64,000 nucleotides of DNA from Rhodobacter sp. (GCA_013821825.1 PNJK01000002.1:43347-107346); one strand, 5' to 3'. Counted from the stretch's first letter, positions 35,706 through 45,670 are shown. Notes: generated by a model from the sequence alone, not told the origin. Made by a program: numbers and translations.

Positions 35706-36719
35706 CTAGCGCCTGGTCATCGCAATGCGGATCAGGGCGCGTTCCATCACAGCCATGCCGGGGGCCCGGCTGGCCGAACGCAAGGTGAGGTCGGTTTCCA
35801 GCAGCAGCGAGATGGCGTTTTCCAGCGCGCGGGTAGTCCATTGCCCGGCCTGACGACCCATCGCGTCCTTTTGCTTGAAGTTCACGCGCGCCCGCTGGAT
35901 GCCTGCGGCGGGGCCGGCCGGGTCGGTCGCCGCGGCGTGCAGGATGCGAAAGTGCCGCAGCGCGCCGATGCAGATGGTGACAGGCAGCACGCCCTGACCT
36001 TCCAACCGGCGGAACAGCGGGCCGATCGCCGGGGTCCGGGCCTCGGCGACGGCGGTGATAAGGTCATCCACCTCTGCCTCGATCGTGGCGGGGGCCATGG
36101 CGGCAATGTCGGCGGGCGTGAGAGGCGCGGGGTCGCCCCACTTGTAAAGCGCGATCTTTTCCAGCGTCTGCCGGAAATCGCCGGGATCGAGCGCGCGGGC
36201 AAGCGTGGTCAGGTCGGTCATCGCCTCGCGGTCGATATCGCGCAGGCCAGCTTTTTTCAGCGCATCCTCGATTTCCTCGCGGCTGGGAGGTTCATCGTAA
36301 AGCCCGATGCTGACGGCGGCGGGGTGCTTTTCGAACAGCGTCTTCAGCGCGGACTTGCCGGTCAGGTTGCCGGCGGTGACCACGATCTGTGCGTCGCCGG
36401 GTTTCCAGTCCTTCAGGGCGGCGGCAATCGTGTCGGCCAGCCCGTCGGTCGCGTCTTCAAGGAAGGCCACGCGCAGGCCGGGAAAGAAGCCCACGGCCTT
36501 GATCGCGTCGAAAAGCAGGCTGGCATCCTTGCGAAGGTCCCCGCCGGACATCCGGCTCAGGCGCATCTCGCCCTCGCCTTCGGGGCCGATCAGCGCGGCA
36601 ATCGCCTCTTGCCGCTTCAGGGCCACGCGCATCGCATCGGCGCCGAAGATCAAGAGACCCGCACGACCGGGATCGGGCTTGGCGCAATAGCGGCTGGCTT
36701 CGACCCCTTTCAGGATCAT
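35706..36719 (-). CDS. holA: DNA polymerase III subunit delta
   Basis: 337 residues. The order fits HolA: an N-terminal AAA+-like region with GLLIFGADAMRVALKRQEAI, the PPSREEIEDALKKAGL region and the C-terminal helical collar domain (RARVNFKQKDAMGRQAGQWT, LENAISLLLETDLTLRS). The delta subunit is the wrench of the clamp loader that opens the beta clamp. Last gene of the leuS-lptE-holA operon; its start overlaps the lptE stop by 4 nt. Confidence 0.94.
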   Translation of the reverse strand: MILKGVEASRYCAKPDPGRAGLLIFGADAMRVALKRQEAIAALIGPEGEGEMRLSRMSGGDLRKDASLLFDAIKAVGFFPGLRVAFLEDATDGLADTIAAALKDWKPGDAQIVVTAGNLTGKSALKTLFEKHPAAVSIGLYDEPPSREEIEDALKKAGLRDIDREAMTDLTTLARALDPGDFRQTLEKIALYKWGDPAPLTPADIAAMAPATIEAEVDDLITAVAEARTPAIGPLFRRLEGQGVLPVTICIGALRHFRILHAAATDPAGPAAGIQRARVNFKQKDAMGRQAGQWTTRALENAISLLLETDLTLRSASRAPGMAVMERALIRIAMTRR

Positions 36720-37201
36720 GGCAGGCTGGGGGCGGTGGCGATCAGGCGGGCGACGATCTGGTCGGCAAGGATGCGCATCAGGCGGAAGGCCGCGTCTTCC
36801 TCGGCCGCAAGGCCCGCGACGGTAGAGCCGGTAGCGGAATAGGCGGTGAAGTTTTGCACCCGGCCAGCAGAGAGGCGTTCGCCCGTCGCGCGGTCCGACA
36901 GGGTGTATTCGATCACGCCTTTCAGGTTGAAACGCGTGATCTCGTTTTCCGTGGTGATGCCGACGCCGACGGCTTCGGTGGCGATGGTATAGGACAGATT
37001 GTACCGGTGGTCTTCCGGCCGACCGAGGCGTTCTTCCAGTCGCTCCACCAGATCGAAACCGTTCTTGTCGGTCGGATCGTCGGCCCGGACGGTGCCAAGC
37101 AGTGCCGTCGCCGCCCCGCCTGGCGCATAAGCCGGGGTAAAGCCGCAGGCGGCCAGAGCCAGTGGCAGCAACAGGATGGTGCGGCGGTTAAACGACGACA
37201 T
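36716..37201 (-). CDS. lptE: LPS assembly lipoprotein LptE
   Basis: 161 residues with a lipoprotein signal ([19 protein letters not shown], lipid Cys at 19) followed by [10 protein letters not shown], the usual LptE start. Mature protein contains [14 protein letters not shown] and [20 protein letters not shown]. LptE plugs the LptD outer-membrane channel and helps deliver LPS to the cell surface. Its start lies inside the last 14 nt of leuS, and leuS-lptE-holA is a standard alphaproteobacterial order. Confidence 0.93.
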   Translation of the reverse strand: MSSFNRRTILLLPLALAACGFTPAYAPGGAATALLGTVRADDPTDKNGFDLVERLEERLGRPEDHRYNLSYTIATEAVGVGITTENEITRFNLKGVIEYTLSDRATGERLSAGRVQNFTAYSATGSTVAGLAAEEDAAFRLMRILADQIVARLIATAPSLP

Positions 37202-39821
37202 TGATGATGCGCCCCGGGACGACGATGATCTTCCTTACCGGCTGCCCGGCAAGGAACTTGATCACATCCTCATCCGCCAGCGCCAGCTTTTCAACCTCGG
37301 TCGCGGGCATATCCTTCGGCACGCTGATTTCCGCGCGCCGCTTGCCGTTGATCTGAATCGGCAGGGTCACGGTATCATCGATCAGAAGGGCGGGGTCGGC
37401 CTTGGGCCAGGGCGCCTGCGCGCAAAGGCCGGCGCCGCCCTGATAGGTCCAGATCGACTCCGCGATATGCGGCGTCATCGGCGACATGAGTTTCGCCAGC
37501 GTGCGGATCGCCTCTTTCATGGTGGCGGTCGAGCCGTTCGCCTTGGCCAGCGTGTTGGTGAAAGCGTAAAGGCTTGCGATTGCCTTGTTGAAGGCAAACC
37601 CCTCGATGCCTTTGGTCACCTCGGCGATGGCCTTGGCGGTTGCGCGGGACAGGGCCTCGTCGCCCTCGCCCTTGTGGCCGGCGGGCATATCGCCGATGCG
37701 GCTGCACAGCGCCCAGACGCGCGTCAGGTGCTTGTGCGCGGCCTCGGCACCCGAAGAGGTCCATTCGACATCCCGCTCGGGCGGGCTGTCGGACATCACG
37801 AACCAGCGCGCGGTATCCGCACCGTAGGCCGCGATGATGTCGGTCGGGTCGACGACATTCTTCTTTGATTTCGACATCTTGGCCGAGGGGATGACCTCGA
37901 CCAGCAGCCCTTCGTCGCTTAACGCCCGGATCCAGGCGTCGACATCATCGATCATGTCCAGCGGCGGGGGCACATTGCCCGGAACCACGATCCGGCGGTC
38001 GGCCACGTTAAAGACGGTCACGTCCTCGGGCAGGTGATAGACCGGGCGGCCCTGGGCGTCGGTGGTCTTGTAGATCTCATGCGTGACCATGCCTTGCGTG
38101 AAGAGGGCATTGAACGGCTCGATTGCCTTGGCGGGCAGGTGGCCGGTCTTGTGCATCGCCCGGGCGAAGAAGCGGGAATAAAGGAGGTGCAGGATCGCAT
38201 GCTCCACCCCACCGATATACTGGTCGACGTTCATCCAGTAGTCGGCGTCTTCCTGGACCGTGGGCGTGCTTGCGCGCGGCGCGGTGAAGCGGGCGAAGTA
38301 CCAGGACGAGTCCACGAAAGTGTCCATCGTGTCCGTCTCACGGCGCGCCTTGGTGCCGCATTTCGGGCAGGTGCAGTCGCGCCATGTCGGATGGCGGTCC
38401 AGCGGGTTGCCGGGGATGTCGAAGCTGACATCGTAAGGGAGTTCGATGGGCAGGTTCGCCTTCGCCTCGGGAACCACGCCGCACGCCTCGCAATGGATCA
38501 CCGGGATCGGGCAACCCCAATAGCGCTGGCGGCTCACGCCCCAGTCGCGCAGGCGGAACCTGGTGACGCCCGTGCCGTAGCCATTCGCCTCGGCATGGGC
38601 GATTGCGGTGGCGACGCCTTCGTCACCGGTTTGCAGGTCCGCGCCGGCAAAGCCACGGACATACCGGACCCGTTCCGACTTCATCGGCGTGAAGGCCTCT
38701 TCAAGTGCCGCATCCCCGGCTCCTTCGGCAACGAACACGGAAGTGATCGGCAGGCCGTATTTCGTCGCAAAGTCGAAGTCGCGCTGGTCATGCGCCGGGC
38801 AGCCGAATATGGCGCCGGTGCCGTAGTCCATCAGGATGAAGTTGGCGATCCAGACCGGCAGTTCCCGTTTCGGGTCCAGCGGATGCTTTACCCGGATGCC
38901 GGTGTCATAGCCGATCTTATCGGCCGTCTCGACCTCTTCGGCCGAAGTCCCGCCCTTGCGGCATTCCGCAACGAAGGCGGCAACGGCAGAGTCGTGCCGC
39001 TCCAGCAGCTTGGCCAACGGGTGATCGGCGCTGATCGCGGCAAAGCTGGCGCCCATCAGGGTGTCGGGGCGGGTAGTGTAGACCTCCAGCGTCTCGAAAC
39101 CTGCTGGCGCGCCGACCGTCTCAAACCCGAATTGCAGGCCGCGCGACTTGCCGATCCAGTTCGCCTGCATCAGGCGGACCTTTTCCGGCCAGTTGGTCAG
39201 ACCGTCGAGCGCGCTCAGCAACTCCTCGGAGTAATCGCTGATCTTGAAGAACCACTGCGTCAGTTCGCGGCGTTCGACCAGGGCGCCAGACCGCCAGCCG
39301 CGCCCGTCGATGACCTGTTCATTGGCCAGCACCGTCATATCGACCGGGTCCCAGTTGACCACGGCGGCCTTGCGGTAGACCAGCCCGGCTTCCATCATGT
39401 CGATGAACATGGCCTGCTGCTGGCCGTAATATTCCGGATCGCAGGTCGCCAGTTCCCGCGACCAGTCGATGCTCAGCCCCAGCGGCTTCATCTGTGCCTT
39501 CATGTCGGCGATATTGCCGTAGGTCCAGTCCTTCGGATGGCCGCCCCGCTCCATCGCGGCATTCTCGGCGGGCATGCCGAAGGCGTCCCAGCCCATCGGA
39601 TGCAGCACGGAATAGCCCTGCGCCAGTTTGGTCCGCGCCACCACGTCGCCCATCGTATAGTTGCGCACATGGCCCATGTGGATGCGCCCCGACGGATAGG
39701 GGAACATCTCCAGCACGTAATACTTCGGCTTGGCGGGGTCACGTTTCGCGGTGAAGGCGCCTGCCTCCTCCCAGGCCTGCTGCCATCTGGGTTCGATCAC
39801 CGAAGGGTCATAGCGGGACAT
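37188..39821 (-). CDS. leuS: Leucyl-tRNA synthetase
   Basis: 877 residues from ATG 39821 ([20 protein letters not shown]). HIGH-type motif [20 protein letters not shown], zinc region [20 protein letters not shown], editing domain with [16 protein letters not shown] and KMSKS loop [14 protein letters not shown]; anticodon-binding and C-terminal domains follow. It charges tRNA-Leu and edits mischarged products. The downstream lptE start overlaps its 3' end. Upstream is a GC hairpin repeat and the DUF3576 gene on the same strand. Confidence 0.98.
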   Translation of the reverse strand: MSRYDPSVIEPRWQQAWEEAGAFTAKRDPAKPKYYVLEMFPYPSGRIHMGHVRNYTMGDVVARTKLAQGYSVLHPMGWDAFGMPAENAAMERGGHPKDWTYGNIADMKAQMKPLGLSIDWSRELATCDPEYYGQQQAMFIDMMEAGLVYRKAAVVNWDPVDMTVLANEQVIDGRGWRSGALVERRELTQWFFKISDYSEELLSALDGLTNWPEKVRLMQANWIGKSRGLQFGFETVGAPAGFETLEVYTTRPDTLMGASFAAISADHPLAKLLERHDSAVAAFVAECRKGGTSAEEVETADKIGYDTGIRVKHPLDPKRELPVWIANFILMDYGTGAIFGCPAHDQRDFDFATKYGLPITSVFVAEGAGDAALEEAFTPMKSERVRYVRGFAGADLQTGDEGVATAIAHAEANGYGTGVTRFRLRDWGVSRQRYWGCPIPVIHCEACGVVPEAKANLPIELPYDVSFDIPGNPLDRHPTWRDCTCPKCGTKARRETDTMDTFVDSSWYFARFTAPRASTPTVQEDADYWMNVDQYIGGVEHAILHLLYSRFFARAMHKTGHLPAKAIEPFNALFTQGMVTHEIYKTTDAQGRPVYHLPEDVTVFNVADRRIVVPGNVPPPLDMIDDVDAWIRALSDEGLLVEVIPSAKMSKSKKNVVDPTDIIAAYGADTARWFVMSDSPPERDVEWTSSGAEAAHKHLTRVWALCSRIGDMPAGHKGEGDEALSRATAKAIAEVTKGIEGFAFNKAIASLYAFTNTLAKANGSTATMKEAIRTLAKLMSPMTPHIAESIWTYQGGAGLCAQAPWPKADPALLIDDTVTLPIQINGKRRAEISVPKDMPATEVEKLALADEDVIKFLAGQPVRKIIVVPGRIINVVV

Positions 39822-39910
39822 TCTGGGGGCCTCGTTGCGGATTACCGCGCGCAATTACACAGAGCGTGAGGCGAAGGTCCACCCCTTCAGCCTCTCCCGT
39901 CTTCCTCTCT

Positions 39911-39950
39911 GCGAAAATATCCCGGGGGGTGCGGGGGGCTGGCCCCCCGC
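39911..39950. repeat. Dispersed palindromic repeat with perfect GC hairpin
   Basis: GCGAAAATATCCC leads into GGGGGGTGCGGGGGGCTGG and CCCCCCGC. GCGGGGGGC (39931-39939) and GCCCCCCGC (39942-39950) form a perfect 9-bp stem with a 2-nt loop. It lies just beyond the DUF3576 stop and before leuS, and it matches the repeat at 31167-31222 over the ATATCCC-GGGGGGTGCGGGGGG core. It may act as a terminator or attenuator between the two genes. Confidence 0.75.
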
Positions 39951-39954
39951 TGCT

Positions 39955-40506
39955 TCACAGCTTGCTGTCGCGTACGCGAAGCTGGCGGGCGCGGGTCAGG
40001 ATCGCGTCTTCGATGGCGCGGACGGTTTCGGGCGCAACCGTCCCGCCGCCTTGCGACTGAAGGGCTACCTTCAGGCTGCGTGCATCCAAGGCTGGGTCCT
40101 GCACATAGACAGTCGCGCGGTAGGCGCGGCCACCGCCCGGCGGGCGGCCATAGCCGGTGACGAAGACGCCGGTGAACGGGTCAACCGATTCGACCGGCAG
40201 GAAGTTCAGGATTTCAAGGCTGGCCTGCCAGATATACTTGTTGACCTCGACAGTGGTATTCGGGTCATCGGCGTTCGAGAACAGGTCCCAGATCGTCGAT
40301 CCGCGGTCTTCCTCGGGGTTGGCGGCGGCGAGGGCGGCGCGCTGCGCGTCGGCGCGTTCCTTGCGGGTCAACTGGTCTTCTGTCGGGATCGACGGTTTGC
40401 GACGGAACAATCCGCTGTCGCCGCTGGCGAATCCGCCACCGCAGGCAGATAGCGAAAAGGCCAGCCCCGTCACCAGCGCCATCCGTCCAAGTTGCTGCAA
40501 GATCAT
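39955..40506 (-). CDS. DUF3576 lipoprotein
   Basis: 183 residues. Lipoprotein signal MILQQLGRMALVTGLAFSLSAC with the lipid Cys at 22. Conserved body: DRGSTIWDLFSNADDPNTTV, VNKYIWQASLEILNFLPVES, DPFTGVFVTGYGRPPGG and YRATVYVQDPALDARSLKVA, which is DUF3576. It is an outer-membrane or periplasmic lipoprotein of unknown function that commonly precedes leuS in Rhodobacterales, as here; envelope function is inferred from the linked lptE. Confidence 0.93.
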   Translation of the reverse strand: MILQQLGRMALVTGLAFSLSACGGGFASGDSGLFRRKPSIPTEDQLTRKERADAQRAALAAANPEEDRGSTIWDLFSNADDPNTTVEVNKYIWQASLEILNFLPVESVDPFTGVFVTGYGRPPGGGRAYRATVYVQDPALDARSLKVALQSQGGGTVAPETVRAIEDAILTRARQLRVRDSKL

Positions 40507-40771
40507 CAGGCCACCCTCAGTTCCAGTGTTTGTTGTCTAGCCGAGCGACCATTGCCTGCCAAGACCTTTCGCGCCCGCAAGGCCTGGGGGCTTACTCCTT
40601 GGGCCCGGACTGACCGGAATCCCCGACCTGTGGCTTTGCTGCACCAACTTTTCTCAGTTTTCCCTTTTGCCGTCCCTTGGCGTTGCAATCCGGGGCGGCA
40701 GGGGTGAAATACCATCCATTCCCACTGCGGATTCCCCTGCGGCGGGCCTACCTTTAAGAAAGAGGGAAAAC

Positions 40772-41659
40772 ATGAAAAAGGTTCTTCTCGCGACGAGCGC
40801 TCTGGTGATGTTCGCCGGTGCAGCTTCCGCAGAAATCACCCTGTCGGGTTCGGCCCGCATGGGTATCGTCTATGCTGACGATGGCACCACCTCGACCACT
40901 CAGTTCAGCTCGCGTATCCGTATCGTCTTCACCGCTTCGGGTGAAACCGATGGCGGTCTCACGTTCGGCGGCTCGGTCCGCAACGACCAGTCGGGCGTTG
41001 GCGGCACTTCCAACGGCGATTCGACCGTGTTCATCTCGGGCGCGTTCGGCAAACTGACCATGGGTGACGTTTCGGGCGCTGCCGACGCACTCGTCGGCCA
41101 GACCTCCGGTGTTGGCTACGGCCCGAACGACGGTCTGCATGAAGTGAAATTCATCGGCACCGAAAAGACCGCCCTGTACTACGAATATAGCGCCGGCGCT
41201 CTGACCTTCGGTGCTGGCGTCGGTCAAATGGACGTGGGTAACGACACCTACAACGTGGGCGTCAAGTACGCCGCCGATGGTTATTCGGCCGCTCTCGCGT
41301 TCGAAAGCTCCGATTCTGACGGCGACATGATCTCGCTCGGCGGCTCGGCAACCTTCGGCGCGGCCACCGTGAAGGCCCGTGTTTCGGATACAGATGTTTC
41401 GGGCGAAGACACCGTGTACTCGCTGTCGCTCGACTACGTGTCCGGCCCGACCACCTTCACCGTGGTCTACACCGACTACGGTAACAACTCCTTCCTCAAC
41501 GACGCCTACTCTGCCGGTACCGACACGCAGCACATCGGTCTTGGCGTGGCCTATGACCTGGGCGGCGGTGCGACCCTTGCTGGTGGCATCGTTCAGCAGA
41601 ACAACACCGGCGCAGCCGACCAAACCTTCGCCGACCTCGGCCTGAAGTTCTCGTTCTAA
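40772..41659 (+). CDS. Outer-membrane porin (Rhodobacter type)
   Basis: 295 residues from ATG 40772, preceded by AAGAGGGAA. Signal peptide MKKVLLATSALVMFAGAASA; mature protein begins EITLSGSARMG, is rich in alternating polar/hydrophobic strands and Gly/Asp/Thr, and ends LKFSF with the terminal Phe required for BamA recognition. It should form a 16-strand general-diffusion trimer. Codon choice (many GGT, GCT, TCG, AAC and AAG codons) and somewhat lower GC than its neighbours suggest high expression. Monocistronic with its own terminator. Confidence 0.95.
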   Translation: MKKVLLATSALVMFAGAASAEITLSGSARMGIVYADDGTTSTTQFSSRIRIVFTASGETDGGLTFGGSVRNDQSGVGGTSNGDSTVFISGAFGKLTMGDVSGAADALVGQTSGVGYGPNDGLHEVKFIGTEKTALYYEYSAGALTFGAGVGQMDVGNDTYNVGVKYAADGYSAALAFESSDSDGDMISLGGSATFGAATVKARVSDTDVSGEDTVYSLSLDYVSGPTTFTVVYTDYGNNSFLNDAYSAGTDTQHIGLGVAYDLGGGATLAGGIVQQNNTGAADQTFADLGLKFSF

Positions 41660-41682
41660 TCCACCCGGATCAGACGAAACGG

Positions 41683-41716
41683 AAAGAGCGGGCCCTTGGG
41701 TCCGCTCTTTTCTTTT
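41683..41716 (+). terminator. Terminator of the porin gene
   Basis: AAAGAGCGGGCCC pairs with GGGTCCGCTCTTT around a short TT loop, followed by TCTTTT. It lies 23 nt after the porin stop, and the plus-strand U-rich tail gives a strong intrinsic terminator. Confidence 0.85.
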
Positions 41717-41756
41717 CTGCCATGGGGGCTAGGGTCGGCCCGACATGGGGGGCAGG

Positions 41757-42422
41757 ATGGCACTGGCGGAAATCGCGCAACGGATGCGGGTGGCCGAGGT
41801 TGCGGCGGGGCGGGCTGAAGGGTCTGTCACCCTGATCGCCGTCTCGAAGGTGCAGCCGCTGGAGCGGGTCGTGGCGGTTCTGGCTGAGGGCCACCGGGTC
41901 TTTGGCGAGAATTACGTGCAAGAGGCGGCGGCGAAATGGCCCGACCTGCGTGACCGTTTCGGGCCGGTGGAGCTGCACATGATCGGCCCCTTGCAGACCA
42001 ACAAGGCCAAACTCGCCGTCGAGCTTTTCGATGCGATCCATACCCTGGACCGCCCCTCGCTGGCGCAGAAGCTGGCCAGTCTGGCGCAGGCGCGGGGGAC
42101 CTGTCCGCAGCTTTTCGTGCAGGTGAACACCGGGGAAGAGCCGCAGAAGGCGGGCGTCCTGCCTGCTGACCTTGCGGGGCTCCTGAGGGATTGCCGGGCC
42201 ATGGACCTCGCCCCCGTCGGCCTGATGTGCATCCCGCCTGAAGGCGAGGACTCAACCCCGCATTTCGCCATGCTTGCTGCAATGGCGGCAGAGCACGGCC
42301 TCTCCGGCCTCTCGATGGGGATGAGCGGCGATTTCGAGGCCGCGATTGCCCATGGCGCGACGCATGTCCGGGTGGGCAGCGCGATCTTTGGCGCGCGGGA
42401 TTATCCGGTGAAACCGCTCTGA
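41757..42422 (+). CDS. YggS family pyridoxal phosphate homeostasis protein
   Basis: 221 residues from ATG 41757 (MALAEIAQRMRVAEVAAGRA); an in-frame ATG four codons earlier is possible but the family start favours this one. The PLP lysine is Lys31 in LIAVSKVQP, followed by FGENYVQEAAAKW, HMIGPLQTNKAKL, VQVNTGEEPQKAGV and LSMGMSGDFEAAI with the phosphate-binding VRVGSAIFGAR. YggS/PLPBP buffers free PLP and affects amino-acid metabolism. Its 3' end overlaps the convergent small membrane-protein gene by 22 nt. Confidence 0.95.
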   Translation: MALAEIAQRMRVAEVAAGRAEGSVTLIAVSKVQPLERVVAVLAEGHRVFGENYVQEAAAKWPDLRDRFGPVELHMIGPLQTNKAKLAVELFDAIHTLDRPSLAQKLASLAQARGTCPQLFVQVNTGEEPQKAGVLPADLAGLLRDCRAMDLAPVGLMCIPPEGEDSTPHFAMLAAMAAEHGLSGLSMGMSGDFEAAIAHGATHVRVGSAIFGARDYPVKPL

Positions 42423-42700
42423 GGCAGCCAGCCGGTCAGCCCGGCAGGCAGGACCGGGGGCGCACCATGGGCGTATAGCGTGGCATCAAGGTCCATGCCG
42501 CCGCTTGGCGTGACGCTGACCGGCCCCAGCGACACGACGGCCACATCTTTGAGCAGAGAGCCGACAAACCCATCGGGCGCCATCATGACCAGCGCTCCTA
42601 GCGCATCGCCCCCCAGCCGCATCACCAGCGCCAGCCTGCCTATCCAGCCCGAAAGCACCAGCGGCAGAGCGATCAGCCAGGGGCTCGGCTCAATAGTCAT
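42401..42700 (-). CDS. Small hypothetical protein, last gene of the FAD-oxidase operon
   Basis: 99 residues from ATG 42700 (MTIEPSPWLIALPLVLSGWI), 11 nt inside the end of the upstream gene. One or two hydrophobic segments (about residues 8-25, and LVMRLGGDALGALVMM) suggest membrane attachment; the remainder is Gly/Pro-rich. No recognisable family. It overlaps the 3' end of yggS on the other strand. I infer a link to the three upstream genes only from the overlaps. Confidence 0.6.
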   Translation of the reverse strand: MTIEPSPWLIALPLVLSGWIGRLALVMRLGGDALGALVMMAPDGFVGSLLKDVAVVSLGPVSVTPSGGMDLDATLYAHGAPPVLPAGLTGWLPQSGFTG

Positions 42701-43736
42701 GGATATGCTCCAGCGCGCCCTCTGGCAGATTGCGCAGGGTTTCGGCAAGTTCGGACACCGGGATCAGGACCAGATGCCGGAAGCCTGTGTTGCCCTGCCG
42801 CGCGAAGGAGTGGATCGCGCCTTCCACGCTGGGCTGGTCGCTGATCATGGTGAAAAGAATGTCGTCGTTCCCGCCAATTTCGGTGAAATCCCCTCCCGCA
42901 GCCGCAATGGCCTCGGCCATCCGGGTGAAGGCGCGGTAGCGCGGAGTTTCGATCACCGTGCCTTCGGGCAGGCTTTCGATCACCTGCACATCCGGCAGTG
43001 CAGCAAGGCTGGCATCCTCCATGCCCGTCACCACCGCCCGCAGGCGCAGCTGATCTGCCCCAGACGCGGCAACGGCAGCCTCGATCACCTTGGCGTAGCC
43101 CGCCTTGGCCCGGTATTCCAGGCCAAGCGCAAGACGGCGCTCTCGGTCGCGCAGGGCACTGGTCGCGGAGCTGTCCAGTTCGGCGGCATCGTTGGTGAAA
43201 TCCCATCTGTACCAGGGCACCTGCTGCAGAAAGACCGCGTAGTCAGCGGCTTGCCGGGCAGAAAGATCGTCGAGCGGGGCGCGCGTGTCGCCACGCAGGG
43301 CGGCGAACAGGCGGCCCAGTGTTTCTTCGTAACCGGCTTTCAGCAGCAGTTCGGTCGTGAAGCTGACGCCGATGGTGTAGACCATCTGCTTGGTTTCCCA
43401 AGGAAAGCCGCCATGCGGCCCCGAGGCTTGCGAAAGCGCGCAGGTCGAGGACCAGAAGCCGCCAATCGAGGGCAGGAACCCGTAGTCATGGGGGTCGCCG
43501 GCGCGGATCACTTCGGCATAATCGGCATAGGCGTGAACGATGTGCCATTCGGGGTAGGTCAGAAGGGTGCGGCCCTCAGATCGCTGCCAGTCGGATCCGA
43601 CCAGCGGCGTCCGCACCTCGGCCGAGCCTTCGGGGCGGCACATGGTTTCAATGTAAGCGACGGGCGACAGGAGACCCAGGATCAAGACCACGACAAGCAA
43701 AACGAAGCGCTTGAGCAAGCGGAACAGGACCGTCAC
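42690..43736 (-). CDS. Conserved membrane-anchored protein of unknown function
   Basis: 348 residues. One N-terminal transmembrane helix (LLKRFVLLVVVLILGLLSPV) anchors a large presumably periplasmic domain containing RTLLTYPEWHIVHAYADYAE, GFWSSTCALSQASGPHGGFP and QVPWYRWDFTNDAAELD. The many aromatic and His residues in TYPEWHIVHAYADYAE look like a conserved core, but I recognise no family. It overlaps the DUF4383-like gene upstream by 4 nt and the 99-aa gene downstream, so it belongs to the four-gene FAD-oxidase operon. Confidence 0.75.
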   Translation of the reverse strand: MTVLFRLLKRFVLLVVVLILGLLSPVAYIETMCRPEGSAEVRTPLVGSDWQRSEGRTLLTYPEWHIVHAYADYAEVIRAGDPHDYGFLPSIGGFWSSTCALSQASGPHGGFPWETKQMVYTIGVSFTTELLLKAGYEETLGRLFAALRGDTRAPLDDLSARQAADYAVFLQQVPWYRWDFTNDAAELDSSATSALRDRERRLALGLEYRAKAGYAKVIEAAVAASGADQLRLRAVVTGMEDASLAALPDVQVIESLPEGTVIETPRYRAFTRMAEAIAAAGGDFTEIGGNDDILFTMISDQPSVEGAIHSFARQGNTGFRHLVLIPVSELAETLRNLPEGALEHIHDY

Positions 43737-44131
43737 CGCTTCAGACCCATGAACAGTGCGAAACCGCCCAGGATCAGGTGGGGTGCCGAGGAGAGGAACT
43801 TGAGCGTGTAGGAGATGTCGAGGACACCCCAGGTGAAGATGCCAAGGTCAAGGAACCCAGAGCCCGCAAAACTGCCCAGAAGCCCGTCGAGGAAGTAGAT
43901 CGCGCCAAAAAGGATCAGGAATATCCGTGCAGCCCGAGCCGAAAGGATCGCAGCCACCAGCGCCCAGAGGGCCGAGGCGAGGTGCAGCGTATCGTCGTAG
44001 ACATCCAGCGCGAAAATGCCGAAGGTCCGACCTTCGGCGTCCACGATCCCGGGGATCGGCAGGTAGTTCAGCGAGGCGACAAGCGCCAGGATCACCGCAT
44101 AGATCAGGGCGGTCTTCTGCTGCAGCGTCAT
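43733..44131 (-). CDS. DUF4383-like four-helix membrane protein
   Basis: 132 residues from ATG 44131 (MTLQQKTALIYAVILALVAS). Four hydrophobic helices; the conserved stretch YDDTLHLASALWALVAAILS with GAIYFLDGLLGSF and ISYTLKFLSSAPHLILGGFA resembles DUF4383-type small membrane proteins. Function unknown. It begins immediately after the oxidase gene (1-nt gap) and overlaps the next gene by 4 nt. Confidence 0.78.
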   Translation of the reverse strand: MTLQQKTALIYAVILALVASLNYLPIPGIVDAEGRTFGIFALDVYDDTLHLASALWALVAAILSARAARIFLILFGAIYFLDGLLGSFAGSGFLDLGIFTWGVLDISYTLKFLSSAPHLILGGFALFMGLKR

Positions 44132-44132
44132 C

Positions 44133-45602
44133 TCAGATCTCCGCCATATAGGTATCCCAAAGTGCATTCCGGAAGCGCAGGCCAGGGTCCAGCTGCCGCT
44201 TCAAAGCCACGAAATCCGCCGCCCGCGCATAGCAGCGGCGGAACTGGTCGGGCGTCGCGTGGAGACGATATGGAAGGTAGTAGCTGCCGCCGATGGCCAG
44301 AACCGCCTCGATCAATTCGGCCGTCATGCGGGCCATGTCCGCTTCGGCCCTTGCGGTCATTTCCTGGCTGAAGAGGAGGACCGAGGCGATGCGCGGGCCT
44401 TGCGGAGCATAGGACAGCATCGCGGTCGGGTCCTGGGCGACATAGCGCAGGGTGATGTTCAGAAGCTCCTGGTAGCTGCCGGGGATGATCTGCTTGGCTG
44501 CGGCGATAAAGTCGGCAAAGCGGTCGGGTGCCACGAAGTATTCGTGCAGAATGTCGGTGCGGGTCGGGTCGCGGTCGTCCAGCGTGATTACCGGTTCGTT
44601 CATCAGACTCGACCGGCTGGAAACGCCCGCTAGCGTCGCGCCAATCCCGGTCTCGATCCCCCAGCGGCGGCGCTTGACCCATTCGTTGCCCGGTTGCGCC
44701 CGGAAGATCGCACGGGAAGCCTTGGAGAGAAAGCCCGAGCCGGATGCAGGCGGGATTTCACCGGCAATCGGGTGGTAGGTGACCAGCATCGCGTCGTCAA
44801 AGAACCCCTCGCGGTCGATGTTGAGGCGACCATAGGCCATGGGGATCGACCCATCGGCGGCAGCAATGAACGCGGCAGCGAAGTCGGCTGCTGGCAGGGT
44901 CTGAAATCCGGGCTCGAGAAGCTGGTTCGGGACCGCATCCACTTCAAGCTCGGTGATCAGGCCGATCAGGCCGTATCCGCCCATCGCGGCGGAGAATAGA
45001 TCGGCGTTTTCGGTTCGCGAGGCGCGGGCAAGGCTGCCGTCGGCCAGCACCATCTGTACCGACCGCACGGTCGAGCCCATCGGGCCGAAGGGCATCGGCC
45101 AGCCGTGTGCTCCGACGGAAAAGGTCGAGGCGACGCCGAAATCAGAATTCGACTGCATGACCTTGGGCGACAGGCCCAAGGGATCGAGCGCCGTGATGAC
45201 CTGATGCCAGCGGGTACCAGCCTGCACAGTGTAGACCTCGCCCTTCGCCAGGACCGAGGGCGCATCAAAGGTGATCGCATGACCGTCGCGCGGGATCGCC
45301 TGCCCGCCCATCGAATGCCGCGCCGCGCCGACGTTGACCGGGCGGTTTTCAGCCGCGGCGGCCTTCAATTCGGCGCGAAGGGCGGCGACCAGGGCGTCTC
45401 CTGGCGGCTCCTTGACGACGATATGCCTGAAGATCGGCGTTTCCGACAAGAGCGAGGCGTCGTTCAGCGTCGCCTCGCCCCCGGCAGGCGCAAGGATTGC
45501 CACCCCTTCCAGCGAGGGGTTCGCATCCCCCATCCAGCGGCTGCCGACCACACCCACCGCTGCTCCAGCGCCAAACAGCGCCGCCCGTCTTGTCAGCGCC
45601 AT
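44133..45602 (-). CDS. Tat-exported FAD-dependent oxidase (lactone/aldonolactone oxidase-like)
   Basis: 489 residues. The N-terminus MALTRRAALFGAGAAVGVVG is a twin-arginine signal with a short hydrophobic core. The FAD-binding PCMH domain follows with RPVNVGAARHSMGGQAIPRD (the His typical of covalent flavin or the FAD pocket), VQAGTRWHQVITALDPLGLS, STFSVGAHGWPMPFGPMGST and LADGSLARASRTENADLFSA. The C-terminal substrate domain ends DPGLRFRNALWDTYMAEI. The family oxidises sugars, lactones or alcohols. It leads a four-gene operon, and the other three products are membrane or unknown proteins. Confidence 0.85.
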   Translation of the reverse strand: MALTRRAALFGAGAAVGVVGSRWMGDANPSLEGVAILAPAGGEATLNDASLLSETPIFRHIVVKEPPGDALVAALRAELKAAAAENRPVNVGAARHSMGGQAIPRDGHAITFDAPSVLAKGEVYTVQAGTRWHQVITALDPLGLSPKVMQSNSDFGVASTFSVGAHGWPMPFGPMGSTVRSVQMVLADGSLARASRTENADLFSAAMGGYGLIGLITELEVDAVPNQLLEPGFQTLPAADFAAAFIAAADGSIPMAYGRLNIDREGFFDDAMLVTYHPIAGEIPPASGSGFLSKASRAIFRAQPGNEWVKRRRWGIETGIGATLAGVSSRSSLMNEPVITLDDRDPTRTDILHEYFVAPDRFADFIAAAKQIIPGSYQELLNITLRYVAQDPTAMLSYAPQGPRIASVLLFSQEMTARAEADMARMTAELIEAVLAIGGSYYLPYRLHATPDQFRRCYARAADFVALKRQLDPGLRFRNALWDTYMAEI

Positions 45603-45670
45603 TTGGCACCCTTCATTTGTTCCGGGCGCACAATGCCCCGCGGTTTTGCAGGCGTCCAGTCGGCAAAACC

